Positions 9,045-17,596 of a stretch of DNA of 64,000 nt are shown piece after piece (the first letter of the stretch is position 1; each line of letters begins with the position of its first letter). Source of the DNA: Haloferula helveola (GTDB taxonomy: Bacteria; Verrucomicrobiota; Verrucomicrobiia; Verrucomicrobiales; Akkermansiaceae); the NCBI RefSeq assembly GCF_037076345.1, contig NZ_AP024702.1, positions 1,116,001 to 1,180,000 on the forward strand, given 5' to 3'. A program made the position numbers and the translations under genes. The notes beneath the pieces were generated by a model. The model was not told where the DNA came from. It made no database searches and worked only from the letters and a program-made list of their open reading frames with translations.

Positions 9045-9156
9045 GGTTGCCGGCTCGGTCGGTCCAACCGGATGGAAGATCAACGACCCGTTCCAATCTG
9101 CCCGCCAATTCGCACTCCCCAATCCCCGTCAGCTGCTCCTAACATCCGCCTGAACC

Positions 9157-10587
9157 ATGGCGGAGAAGAAGAGCAAAAAGGGCAACGGAATCCTGTTCGG
9201 ACTTGTCCTTCTGGGAGTCTCGATCGCGGCAATCTGGAAGAACGAGCACCGCTTCGACTACTACAGAGCGGCGAGGGACACGGTCCCTGCGGAGACGGTT
9301 GACGGACTCGCATCAGGCTCCCTGTTCTCCCACACCGGCGCGATGGACCGGAGCCTCACCCTTGAAGGCCGCTACGTGGATTCCTTCCAGGGCTACCTTC
9401 AGGTCCGGCGGACCGCGGAGATCTACGCTTGGGACCGCGACGAGGATGATGACGGGGTAAGTTGGTCGAAGGAGTGGATGTCCTCCTTGCAAAACAACGA
9501 ACGCAATAGGGATCTGAAGAAGGTCTTCCGCTCCGACACCATCGCACCCGCGAGCTATCTGATCGCCGACCTGCCGGTCGATGGGGCGAAGATCCAGTTC
9601 GTCGACCCAAGCCAGTCGATCCCACCCGCCGAACTCACTCTCACGTCAAAAGGAAGCAGCGAGGGACTCGTTGCACGCGAGGACGAATTCTACCTCTCCA
9701 AGGGTCGCTCCGACCAATTGGGGGACGAGCGGGTCCGTTACAGCGGCATTCCCGTTCCGGAAGTGGCGACCTACTTCGGCAAGTGGGGCGACGAAATGGC
9801 CGTCGCGCATCAGGCGGAACCGAAGAAGGGCTTCATCGCAGGCATCATTCAGGACAAAGGCATCCTCCACCACCTCGTGGCGGGCCAACGCGGACCTGCC
9901 CTCATCACCATCAAGGAGCACCTGGCGCGTGTGAAGATGATCGTCCGGATCGTCGCGCTCGTGGTCTGCACGATCGGCGGAGGAATCCTCTTCTCCGGCA
10001 TTTCCCGTCTGTTGGTTTTCATCCCCGTGATCGGTCCGTTTCTCAACCGGGTCACGGGATGGATCGGCATGCTCTTCGGATTCCTCGTCGGCCTCGCCAC
10101 CCTCACCGTCGCCTACCTGACCAGCAAACCGATCGTGCTTGCGGTCATCGGGATACTGCTTGCCGTCGGGTTGGTTCTCCTTGCCAGAAATGCAGCCCGT
10201 AAGCGCGCGCGAATCCGGGAGAACATTGGGGGGAGCCTCGGACACATCCCTTCGTCCGCCGAGCTGGGTGAGTTGGAGTACATCCAATTGTGGCAGCTCG
10301 CCGCAAGCAACGGTGAGATCTCCGCGGACGAGCAGCGCGTCCTCGACCGATGGACACGCCGCAACCGCTGGGATGCGGCCAAGGTTTCCTCCCTCACCGA
10401 AAGGGCGGCGAACGAGCTCCCCCACACCCACGGCAGGCAGAAGCTCGAGACCCTCGTCCGCTACTCGCTCGCCGACGGCAGAATCGACCGCAAGGAGCTC
10501 AAGACCCTCCAGCAAGCCGCCGGTTGGATCGGCATCGGAAAGCAGGGCCTGACTTCGCTGATGCGCGAGATCCAGTCCGCCTGTTGA
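9157..10587 (+). CDS. TMEM43-like membrane protein with C-terminal TerB-like domain
   Basis: The 476-residue protein has one N-terminal membrane helix (about 12-28), a large extracytoplasmic region (about 30-260) with the TMEM43/LUMA pattern (SLTLEGRYVDSFQGYLQVRR), then four hydrophobic segments (about 263-350). The cytoplasmic C-terminus (about 370-476) is all-helical with ISADEQRVLDRW and LADGRIDRKELKTLQQAA, the acidic pattern of TerB/DnaJ-associated helical domains. It is followed 64 bp later by a SIR2-family gene on the same strand. Bacterial TMEM43 proteins have no settled function; a stress or membrane-integrity role is inferred only from the TerB domain. Confidence 0.75.
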   Translation: MAEKKSKKGNGILFGLVLLGVSIAAIWKNEHRFDYYRAARDTVPAETVDGLASGSLFSHTGAMDRSLTLEGRYVDSFQGYLQVRRTAEIYAWDRDEDDDGVSWSKEWMSSLQNNERNRDLKKVFRSDTIAPASYLIADLPVDGAKIQFVDPSQSIPPAELTLTSKGSSEGLVAREDEFYLSKGRSDQLGDERVRYSGIPVPEVATYFGKWGDEMAVAHQAEPKKGFIAGIIQDKGILHHLVAGQRGPALITIKEHLARVKMIVRIVALVVCTIGGGILFSGISRLLVFIPVIGPFLNRVTGWIGMLFGFLVGLATLTVAYLTSKPIVLAVIGILLAVGLVLLARNAARKRARIRENIGGSLGHIPSSAELGELEYIQLWQLAASNGEISADEQRVLDRWTRRNRWDAAKVSSLTERAANELPHTHGRQKLETLVRYSLADGRIDRKELKTLQQAAGWIGIGKQGLTSLMREIQSAC

Positions 10588-10651
10588 CTTGACCGGCGCG
10601 TCGGGGCTTTCCTGTAGTTGACCGATTGCTCTAGGGCCAACTTCCCTCACC

Positions 10652-11782
10652 ATGACAAGAACCACCTACTTTCTCGGGGCAGGAGCTTCGAAAGCTTTCG
10701 GATACCCGATCACATCGGAAATCCTCCCGAAGATCGTCCAGCGCGGCAAAAAGGTCCTGGCCAGGGGCACGAGCGGCCCCGTCTCCGCATCGAAGAAGGA
10801 GCTCAAGGAACTGCTGGAGAAGTTGTTCCCGGCACTTTGGCGCCAGCCGGAGAGAGACATGCCGCTCATCACCGATCTCCTGACACTCCTCAACAACGCG
10901 ATCGTCACGGACACGCCCGTCTTTATCGATGATTCGGAAATGAGTTCACACCAGAGGCTGCGGCTCCGCCTTGAGCAAGGCATTGTCGACGCGCTACGCC
11001 CTCCGTACCGAAGGAATTCGCCACCGAAGCTGCTCAGGAAGTTCGTCGACTCGCTCTACCCGTCCGATCCCGGCCGGACGAACGAATCGACGGTGGTGTC
11101 CACAAACTACGACCTGTCCATCGAGGGGCTGCTCTATGAGGCAACCGGTTCGGGCGCCTCCGGCTCAGTGGATTCCCACGAAGTCGCCGCCCGGATCGAT
11201 CACGGATTCACCTACCGGATTCCCTTCGCCAGCCACTCGCCGCTCGCGACTCGACCCTTGGATTCGAAAGTGGGGCTCTACAAGCTGCATGGCTCCTTGA
11301 ACCTGCTGCGGTGTGCGGTCTGCAAATGCTCGTTTCTGAACCCGCTGGGTGATGTGTCGTGGCGACCGTTCCTCTATCCAAGGAGCAAGCTGAACCGCTG
11401 CGACTACTGTGGGATCACCCCTTTGAAACCGGTCATCGTTGCCCCGTCGTTCGTGAGAGATGTCAGCGAGCTCGGGTTGAGCGAGGTATGGAACGCCGCC
11501 TATGAGGCGCTCAGGGCAGCACATCGATGGGTCTTCGTCGGCTATTCCCTCCCTCCGGAAGACTACGCGATCCGCAGCCTGTTGCTCCGCGCGTATCGCT
11601 TCCGGACCACCAAGCCGGAGGTCAAGGTCATACAGCGGAAGAATACGGAGGAGGATAAGGAGGATAAGGAGAAGCAGCACCTCATGCAGCGCTACCGCCT
11701 GCTTTTCGAAAACCCCAAATTCCACTTCGACGGCTTCGAAGCGTTCATCAAATCCCCGCCTGGTTCGAAACCGGGAAACTGA
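10652..11782 (+). CDS. SIR2-family protein with intact NAD-site, His and zinc motifs
   Basis: The 376-residue protein starts with YFLGAGASKAFGYP (GAGAS at residues 9-13), the nucleotide-binding loop of SIR2-like Rossmann folds. STNYD lies at 150-154, LHGSLN has the candidate catalytic His213, and a four-Cys zinc site is formed by Cys221/Cys224 and Cys250/Cys253. FVGYSLPPEDYAIRSLL closes the fold. Unlike true sirtuins, a roughly 140-residue helical insert follows GAGAS. A 9-base tandem repeat near 11650-11671 encodes the acidic linker EEDKEDKEK. It could be a deacylase or an NAD-consuming effector, and its neighbour is a TMEM43-TerB membrane protein. Confidence 0.82.
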   Translation: MTRTTYFLGAGASKAFGYPITSEILPKIVQRGKKVLARGTSGPVSASKKELKELLEKLFPALWRQPERDMPLITDLLTLLNNAIVTDTPVFIDDSEMSSHQRLRLRLEQGIVDALRPPYRRNSPPKLLRKFVDSLYPSDPGRTNESTVVSTNYDLSIEGLLYEATGSGASGSVDSHEVAARIDHGFTYRIPFASHSPLATRPLDSKVGLYKLHGSLNLLRCAVCKCSFLNPLGDVSWRPFLYPRSKLNRCDYCGITPLKPVIVAPSFVRDVSELGLSEVWNAAYEALRAAHRWVFVGYSLPPEDYAIRSLLLRAYRFRTTKPEVKVIQRKNTEEDKEDKEKQHLMQRYRLLFENPKFHFDGFEAFIKSPPGSKPGN

Positions 11783-11915
11783 GTATAACCCCGAGGGAAA
11801 TAGGCGGGCGGGGCCACCCCCTTCGGGCAGGCGCAGGCGGTGGATGTCGAATTCGAACGATCCTTCCGGCCCCTTGAGGCTTTGACGCCCCGGTGCCTCC
11901 GGCTAGCCTCCGGAC

Positions 11916-13142
11916 ATGAATCACACGCGCTTCAAGGTGGCATTTTTCGGCGTGATGGTCACCGCCCACGCATTGGAACCCGCGGACCTGACGGGGACAT
12001 GGGATGTCATTTCGAAAGGCAAAGTCGGCGAAGAGTTCAGCAATCTGACCGAGACCCGCTGTGTTTACCGCGGCGACGGGACCTATTCGAGCACAGGTAT
12101 CGACCTCCTCATCCTGCCCGAGCAAGAGCTGAGGGCGATCACGACCGGCGGGCTCGATGCTGGCACCTGGGAGATCAAGGAAGGCAAGCTCCACTCGCGG
12201 ATCAGTTCGATGGAGATCGACCTTTTCTCCTCACTGCTCGAGGAGATGGGTCGGGAGGAGTTCGACGCCATGACTCCCGAATTGCTCAAGGAAGTGGATG
12301 TCTATGAGCAAGTGTCGGTAGCGAAAGACACGGTAGTTCTCCGGGACGCGGAAGGAATGACGGTCACGATGAAGCGGGTGACCGAGAATCCTGACGAGAA
12401 GACTAAAGACTCCGGTGCAGACCCGACGGCTCGCGAAGGAGTGGACAAAGATCCGCTCGGCGAACGCTACAGGCTGACATCGACCGCGATCCTCAGGTTC
12501 GAAGGATTCAAGGCTGCCAACTGGCTACCTACGTGGAAAAGACGAACGGGAGTGGGTGACCAGTTGCGCCCTACGGAGGAAATCCTCGATCGACTGCTCT
12601 GCAGCTATGCGACGGTTTGCTGGGTGGTGCTGAGCGAAGACCAATTGCCATCCAAGAACGCACAGGCATTCCTCGATACATGGAAGCTCCGGGAGAGCCT
12701 GACCGATACCGAACGGGATATTCTTGATACCCCGCGAGACCAGGCTTCGGAAAAATTCACCGACAGCGTTGGCTGGAAAATCGAAAACATGTGGGCGCTG
12801 GCTTGGGTTCTCGGTTTTGAGGAGATGCCGGACGTCTATCAGCCGCAGATCGACTCCGAAGGCATTTCCGCCATCTGGACCTTTCTCTCTCCGGCCGGGA
12901 CTGGAAAGGCCAAGTTTCTCAAGGACCTCAAGGTGCGCCCTCTGAACGAAGTCGTCCAACTGGAGGATCTGTTCTATGGCGCCCACAACGCGGTGCGTTC
13001 CGCCCAAACCGGCAAAGAGGGCAGCGTGCCCAGCGGTTTCCATCCGGTAATGCACGGTGGAATTATTCATGAGAAACGCCATGCCCTGACCTGGGCCCTG
13101 TCCAAGGGCGTGAAGTGGGAAGACACCGACCTCAGCACCTGA
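11916..13142 (+). CDS. exported protein with C-terminal DUF4272 domain
   Basis: The 408-residue protein has a short signal-like N-terminus (MNHTRFKVAFFGVMVTAHA) and a roughly 110-residue beta-rich region starting LTGTWDV, as in lipocalin-like domains. A charged linker follows, then DUF4272 (about 200-408): RPTEEILDRLLCSYATVCWV, then a WKIENMWALAWVLGF helix, then HGGIIHEKRHALTWAL and the terminal KWEDTDLST. The function of DUF4272 is unknown. Its fusion to an exported beta domain is unusual because most such proteins look cytoplasmic. It is on the same strand as the SIR2 gene, 133 bp downstream, so operon membership is uncertain. Confidence 0.7.
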   Translation: MNHTRFKVAFFGVMVTAHALEPADLTGTWDVISKGKVGEEFSNLTETRCVYRGDGTYSSTGIDLLILPEQELRAITTGGLDAGTWEIKEGKLHSRISSMEIDLFSSLLEEMGREEFDAMTPELLKEVDVYEQVSVAKDTVVLRDAEGMTVTMKRVTENPDEKTKDSGADPTAREGVDKDPLGERYRLTSTAILRFEGFKAANWLPTWKRRTGVGDQLRPTEEILDRLLCSYATVCWVVLSEDQLPSKNAQAFLDTWKLRESLTDTERDILDTPRDQASEKFTDSVGWKIENMWALAWVLGFEEMPDVYQPQIDSEGISAIWTFLSPAGTGKAKFLKDLKVRPLNEVVQLEDLFYGAHNAVRSAQTGKEGSVPSGFHPVMHGGIIHEKRHALTWALSKGVKWEDTDLST

Positions 13143-13261
13143 GGCGTAGAATACACATCCGGGCGTCAGCTGGATTGGGGTCGGCAAACATCGACTTGCA
13201 TCTCTGACGCGGAAGCTCCAGCCCGCTTGATCAGGGCCGTAAGTCCAAGCAGGGCACGACG

Positions 13262-14347
13262 TCAGGGCCCGGGAAGCTCAGGGATCACAGGAGCGACCCC
13301 GGCCGTGTCGATGCGGTCGGTGACTTTCCCGCGCTCGATGCGTCGGTAGCTTCCTCCGGTCTTCAGTGCGAGTTCGCGGAGACGGCTTGCACCGCCGGGA
13401 TCGCACTCAAGCGCGACGGTATCGATGGCGATGCCACTGGCGGCGAGGAAAGCCATCCGCTGCTTCACATCCTTCCAGTCGGACGGCTCTCCGTCCGAGA
13501 GGAGGTAAAGCACCTCGGGCCTTGGATCGAGTTTCACGGCTTCGGACAGCGCACCGATCCACTCGGTGCCGCCGCCCGGACTCATGTTCTCGATGCACTT
13601 GAGCGCCTTGAACTTGTTCTCGTCGGTGGCCTGGATCCAATCGATCCGACCCGACCCCTTTCCTCCGGAAATGCCCTGGTTGCCATCGACCCCCCAGTAG
13701 CCCTCGTTGAAGAACACGATGGCAAACTGGCAGGTGTCCGGCATCGCCGAGATCGAATCGTGCATCTGCTTGCGGAGGGCTTCGATCCGGCTGACCGGGC
13801 TCGGCAGCAGTCCACCACTGCCCTCGCTCATCGAGCCGGAAACATCGACGACGAAAGCGAAGCGGTTGGCCTGGCGCCGGATACCGAAGAACGTGCTCCC
13901 GCCGGCGCCTCCGATAATCTCGACTCCTTCTCCAAAGTCTCCGAGGTCCTGGCTGCCGATCCACTCCGTGAGCATCGACTCCGGCCCGGACTCCGGCAGC
14001 GGGACATCGCCAAAGGTCGCGGCACGCACGACGTTCGCACTGCCCCCGGGCGGCTGACGAGGAGCACTCGGCCGCTGGAACGCATACGAGTCGGACCGCT
14101 TGATCTTCTGTGGAGAACTGTCAGGCCGGTCGGGGTCTTCGGCGGTCGCCACCACCACCAACCCCGGCATCGTCGGCTCAAGCGCGTAGCGGATTCCGAG
14201 CAGCACGAAGGCAGCCGTCAACCCGAGCGCCGCGGAGAGCAGAAAGGAGTTCCTCAGATTCCGCCGGCGCAACAATCGGCACCGGGCTTCGCCCACGGTC
14301 TGAACTCGGTCCTGCATGGCTTTGGGGATGAAGGGATGCGCATCCAC
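13262..14347 (-). CDS. membrane-anchored von Willebrand factor A domain protein
   Basis: The 361-residue product has a basic N-terminus, one membrane helix (about 33-52), a Pro/Ser-rich linker, and a VWA domain (about 155-345) with the MIDAS motif DVSGSMS near residue 167 and the later Thr/Asp positions (GGGTEWIGAL, LYLLSDGEPSD). The VWA fold binds a divalent metal and usually mediates protein-protein contacts. The frame starts with GTG at 14347; ATG 14317 is an alternative that keeps the membrane helix. No MoxR ATPase or other VWA partner is adjacent. It is convergent with the DUF4272 gene. Confidence 0.8.
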   Translation of the reverse strand: MDAHPFIPKAMQDRVQTVGEARCRLLRRRNLRNSFLLSAALGLTAAFVLLGIRYALEPTMPGLVVVATAEDPDRPDSSPQKIKRSDSYAFQRPSAPRQPPGGSANVVRAATFGDVPLPESGPESMLTEWIGSQDLGDFGEGVEIIGGAGGSTFFGIRRQANRFAFVVDVSGSMSEGSGGLLPSPVSRIEALRKQMHDSISAMPDTCQFAIVFFNEGYWGVDGNQGISGGKGSGRIDWIQATDENKFKALKCIENMSPGGGTEWIGALSEAVKLDPRPEVLYLLSDGEPSDWKDVKQRMAFLAASGIAIDTVALECDPGGASRLRELALKTGGSYRRIERGKVTDRIDTAGVAPVIPELPGP

Positions 14348-14424
14348 AGGAGCACACCGAATACCCCTGTGATAGAGGATGAAACGAAGATGATCGAGAT
14401 CCTATTCGATACTTCGCGGCAGAA

Positions 14425-14458
14425 TCCGAAGAAATCCTGAGACCGGTCTCCGAAGAAA
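14425..14458. promoter_or_regulatory. palindrome flanked by 10-bp direct repeats in a divergent intergenic region
   Basis: GAGACCGGTCTC (14439-14450) is a perfect 12-bp palindrome. It is flanked by two copies of TCCGAAGAAA (14425-14434 and 14449-14458). The site lies between the divergent VWA and DUF6807 genes and could bind a regulator, although no regulator gene is adjacent. Confidence 0.35.
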
Positions 14459-14548
14459 AACGGTGATCGGTTCGTAACCGGGGTTGGCAGCAGCTTTGAT
14501 CCGCCACCTGTCATTCGCTCCCATCACCCTCTTCCCGCAAAACCCACC

Positions 14549-15514
14549 ATGAAACCCGCCAGTTTGCCCGCTCACCTCTTCGCGTTTCTGATCCCGCTAC
14601 TGGCGCACGGGGGTGATCTGAAGCTCACCGAAACCGACGACGCGATCCTCATCACGCTGCGGGACAAACCGGTGCTGAACTACATCAAGACGGAGAAGCC
14701 GGTGCCCGAGGGCATGGATCCCCACTTCCGGAGGAGTGCTTACATCCACCCGGTCTACGCCCCCACCGGACAGGAGGTGACGGGCGACTTTCCGGCCGAC
14801 CACCCCCATCAGCACGCACTCTTCCTCGCTTGGACCAAGACCAAGTTCGATGGGAAGGAGATCGATTTCTGGAATCAGGCGAAGGAACTTGGGCGAGTCG
14901 AGTTCCGTGAGGTTCTGGACGTGAAACGGGAGGACCGTAAGGTGTCGTTTCAAGTGAAGCATGCCTTCACGGTGCCGGAAGGCGAAGAATCCATCGATGT
15001 GCTTCACGAAATCTGGACGGTCACCGTTTACCAAACACCGGAAGACCACTTTCTTTTCGATGTCGAAAGCGTCCAGCGATGCGCCACGGACAAACCGCTC
15101 CACTTGCCGAAGTATCACTACGGCGGCATGGCATTCCGCGGCAATGCCGAGTGGCTCAGGGACAAAGGTGACCCAAGCCTTCAACCCGGCGATGTTCGCT
15201 ATCTGACACGTGAAGGAAAAGACCGCCGGGACGGGAACCACACCCGAACCGACTGGGTCTCTTTCACGGGTGAAATTGGCGGCCAGGAGGTCTCGGCCAC
15301 CGTCTTCGGCAGCCCGGAGAACTTCCGCGCGCCGCAGCACGTCCGCATCCATCCCGACAAGCCCTACTTTTGCTTCGCCCCGATGGTCGACGGACCATTC
15401 AAGATTTCTCCCGGCGAAGATTACACCTCCCGCTATCGCTATCTGATCACTTCGAAAGCGTTGGATCAGGACGTCATCGAGAAGCACTGGAACGACTACT
15501 CCAAGAGCGAATAG
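14549..15514 (+). CDS. secreted DUF6807 (PmoA-like) protein
   Basis: The 321-residue protein has a signal peptide (about 1-21, ending LLAHGG) and one domain of the DUF6807 family, often annotated PmoA-like in Verrucomicrobiota and Planctomycetota. Family-like segments include RSAYIHPVYAPTGQEVTGDF, DHPHQHALFLAW with clustered His, and YHYGGMAFRG. The His cluster could bind a metal or ligand, but no activity is established. These proteins are frequently found near glycan-degradation genes, and here the next blocks hold sulfatases and DUF1552/1592 proteins. It is not a true particulate methane monooxygenase subunit. Confidence 0.82.
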   Translation: MKPASLPAHLFAFLIPLLAHGGDLKLTETDDAILITLRDKPVLNYIKTEKPVPEGMDPHFRRSAYIHPVYAPTGQEVTGDFPADHPHQHALFLAWTKTKFDGKEIDFWNQAKELGRVEFREVLDVKREDRKVSFQVKHAFTVPEGEESIDVLHEIWTVTVYQTPEDHFLFDVESVQRCATDKPLHLPKYHYGGMAFRGNAEWLRDKGDPSLQPGDVRYLTREGKDRRDGNHTRTDWVSFTGEIGGQEVSATVFGSPENFRAPQHVRIHPDKPYFCFAPMVDGPFKISPGEDYTSRYRYLITSKALDQDVIEKHWNDYSKSE

Positions 15515-15620
15515 CAGGCTTGCCCGGACCAGCATCGCGACGTGCCCAACGAACGCGAAGTTCAGGCCGCCGAGCGTCGGGCTCTCCGAGCCTCCACGCG
15601 GATTCGATACCCTTGGCGAT

Positions 15621-17435
15621 TCACGAAGCGACGCCACTGAGCGTTTCAGCAACCCGAGCCATCAAGCGTTCGACGCGTTTGCCGTATGCAGCCGGCTTCT
15701 CGTCTTCACCGGGGCCATCGGCTACCGCCTGGCAGAGCAGCTTCGCCGCGGCGAGGTAGTCTTTGACTGCGGGATCGACGAACTTCTCCAATGTCTCCAG
15801 TTCCGCCATGGCATCCTTGGCATCGGACGCGCTCCCCGAATCGAAACCGAATTCGCTGGGATCACCCCCGAACTTTGCCCTGAAGACCTGCCGGCCGGCA
15901 TTTTCGAACGTGCCGGCGGTCACGATTTCAATCTGCTGCAGCGTTCCCCTCACCGTGAGGGTTTTCGGCAGCGTGCCCCTCCCCGACTCCAGAAGGAGCC
16001 TTGCCGATAGATGGTTCGGCATCAGTTCCACCACCCTCTCGAGGCGTTTCCGGATTCCGGCGTCCGCGAGCAAGGTGGCATTGGCCTTCCGGTCGCCGGG
16101 CTTCAAGTCTTTCGCCACTTCTTCAAAGGCTGCCAAGGCTCGCGTCACCTCGCCCTTCTTCTCCATCCGTGAGATGTCGCGGGCTTCCTCGAAGTCCTCA
16201 AGCGTGAAGATCTGGATGCCAACCAAAGGATCGATACCATCGAGCAAAAGGACGTCGCGCATCTCGTCGCGGTTGCCGATCGGGATGCCGACAATCGGCA
16301 GTCCCTTGTCGGCGGCGCCCCGGATCTTGACCGCGGCACCACGGATCTTGGCGGCGGCACCGCCGATCTTCTGGACGCGCCCGTCCGCGGTCATGTCGCC
16401 GGTGCAGGCGAAATTCGGATCGACCTCTTCCCCCGAGAAAAGCGAGTCGATGAGAAGTGCGAAGGCCACGGCGCCGGAGGGTCCGTCCTTCGGTTGGAAC
16501 TTGTTGCCGAAGCCGAGTTCGACTTCGTAGCCATCCGGAACGAGTTCGGGCTGACCGACCTCGTAGCGGACCCTGAGGAACTTGATCACTTCTTCCAGGC
16601 ATCCGCCCATCTGGGTTCCAACCGGTTGGTTGAAGGTGAAAGCGAGCCCGTCCAGCCCTTCCTTCGGCAGCGCCGTGGCATTCACTTCCGAAGCCTGTCC
16701 GGCGAGCTTGCCCCGACCAAGCTGGCGAACCATCAGCCCGGTCACAGTGCTGGAATTCCGGGCAAACTTTTCCGCCGTCCCCCCGGGCATCGCGATCTCC
16801 CAGTCACGCGGTTTGGGTCCCCTCTCACCGGGCGGGCGCTCGGGATCGAGAAGCATCCCGGACCAGTCTGGCTTGTAGCCCGCTCCGGCGAGTTCCGCGA
16901 TGTGCCCTTTGAGTTCAAGCGCAAGATCGGCGCCCGGATCCAGCCTCTCGGCGATATTCGCGATGTAGGCAGCACATGTAAGACGGTCGGGGCCGGGTTC
17001 GATCAACTTGCCGTCCGACTTCTTCATCAGCACACCTCTCCTCATCCCCCGCATACGCCCGACGCAGTCGTTCAGGCGGCGCCCGACGCTCTCCTTCTTC
17101 GCCCTCTCGGAGACCGTCTTCCCGCGTTCCTTCAACTGATCCAACGTGCTCTTGATTTTGGCATTCGCCGGATCGAGCCGTGATGCGATCGCCAGGGCGT
17201 TGGATCGCAGATCAAAATCGACACCGTCCTCTTCGTCGAAGTCGCGGGCGACCGAAACCAGATCCGCGACCACTCCCTTCAAGGCCCACTTGTCGAAACC
17301 CCTCTCATCGATCGTGATCTTGTCGGTCTCGAAGAGCTTCTTCTCGAGATTCGGCGGCCGGAAGTATTCGGAGGCGGAAGCAAGGCTGCCTAGGCAGCAA
17401 AGCCCAAGGAGAACGGGAAGAATCCGGCTTTTCAT
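15621..17435 (-). CDS. exported Lon-type (S16) serine protease lacking an ATPase domain
   Basis: ATG 17435 gives a clear signal peptide (MKSRILPVLLGLCCLGSLASA); the frame extends 34 codons upstream without one. The 604-residue protein has a helical N-terminal region (about 40-220) and no Walker A motif. The Lon proteolytic domain (about 270-430) carries PKDGPSGAVAFAL with Ser320 and KIGGAAAKIRGAA with Lys363. The 43-residue Ser-Lys spacing equals that of E. coli Lon (Ser679/Lys722), so the dyad looks intact. A 21-bp triplication (16308-16370) sits exactly at the Lys helix. It probably acts in the periplasm without ATP. The C-terminal 150 residues are unassigned. Confidence 0.8.
   Translation of the reverse strand: MKSRILPVLLGLCCLGSLASASEYFRPPNLEKKLFETDKITIDERGFDKWALKGVVADLVSVARDFDEEDGVDFDLRSNALAIASRLDPANAKIKSTLDQLKERGKTVSERAKKESVGRRLNDCVGRMRGMRRGVLMKKSDGKLIEPGPDRLTCAAYIANIAERLDPGADLALELKGHIAELAGAGYKPDWSGMLLDPERPPGERGPKPRDWEIAMPGGTAEKFARNSSTVTGLMVRQLGRGKLAGQASEVNATALPKEGLDGLAFTFNQPVGTQMGGCLEEVIKFLRVRYEVGQPELVPDGYEVELGFGNKFQPKDGPSGAVAFALLIDSLFSGEEVDPNFACTGDMTADGRVQKIGGAAAKIRGAAVKIRGAADKGLPIVGIPIGNRDEMRDVLLLDGIDPLVGIQIFTLEDFEEARDISRMEKKGEVTRALAAFEEVAKDLKPGDRKANATLLADAGIRKRLERVVELMPNHLSARLLLESGRGTLPKTLTVRGTLQQIEIVTAGTFENAGRQVFRAKFGGDPSEFGFDSGSASDAKDAMAELETLEKFVDPAVKDYLAAAKLLCQAVADGPGEDEKPAAYGKRVERLMARVAETLSGVAS
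16308..16370 (-). repeat. three 21-bp tandem units inside the Lon-type gene
   Basis: On the minus strand the units encode KIGGAAA, KIRGAAV and KIRGAAD. Compared with ordinary Lon, one heptad appears to be inserted just after the catalytic Lys helix, giving two equivalent lysines, 363 and 370. Codons differ slightly between units, so the duplication is not brand new. Confidence 0.75.
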
Positions 17436-17596
17436 GGTTTTCGGGACTACGACGAGTTCAAGCGAACGGAAGGTTCGCAGTCGTGTAATCCGAAAAAGCC
17501 GAGGCAGGTTACAGGGGCAGGCAAAGAAACGTGCCACCCCCGGGCAAAGCCCGGATCACCTGACTCCGGCCCGAAGACCGAGATGCCCCCGGTTTC

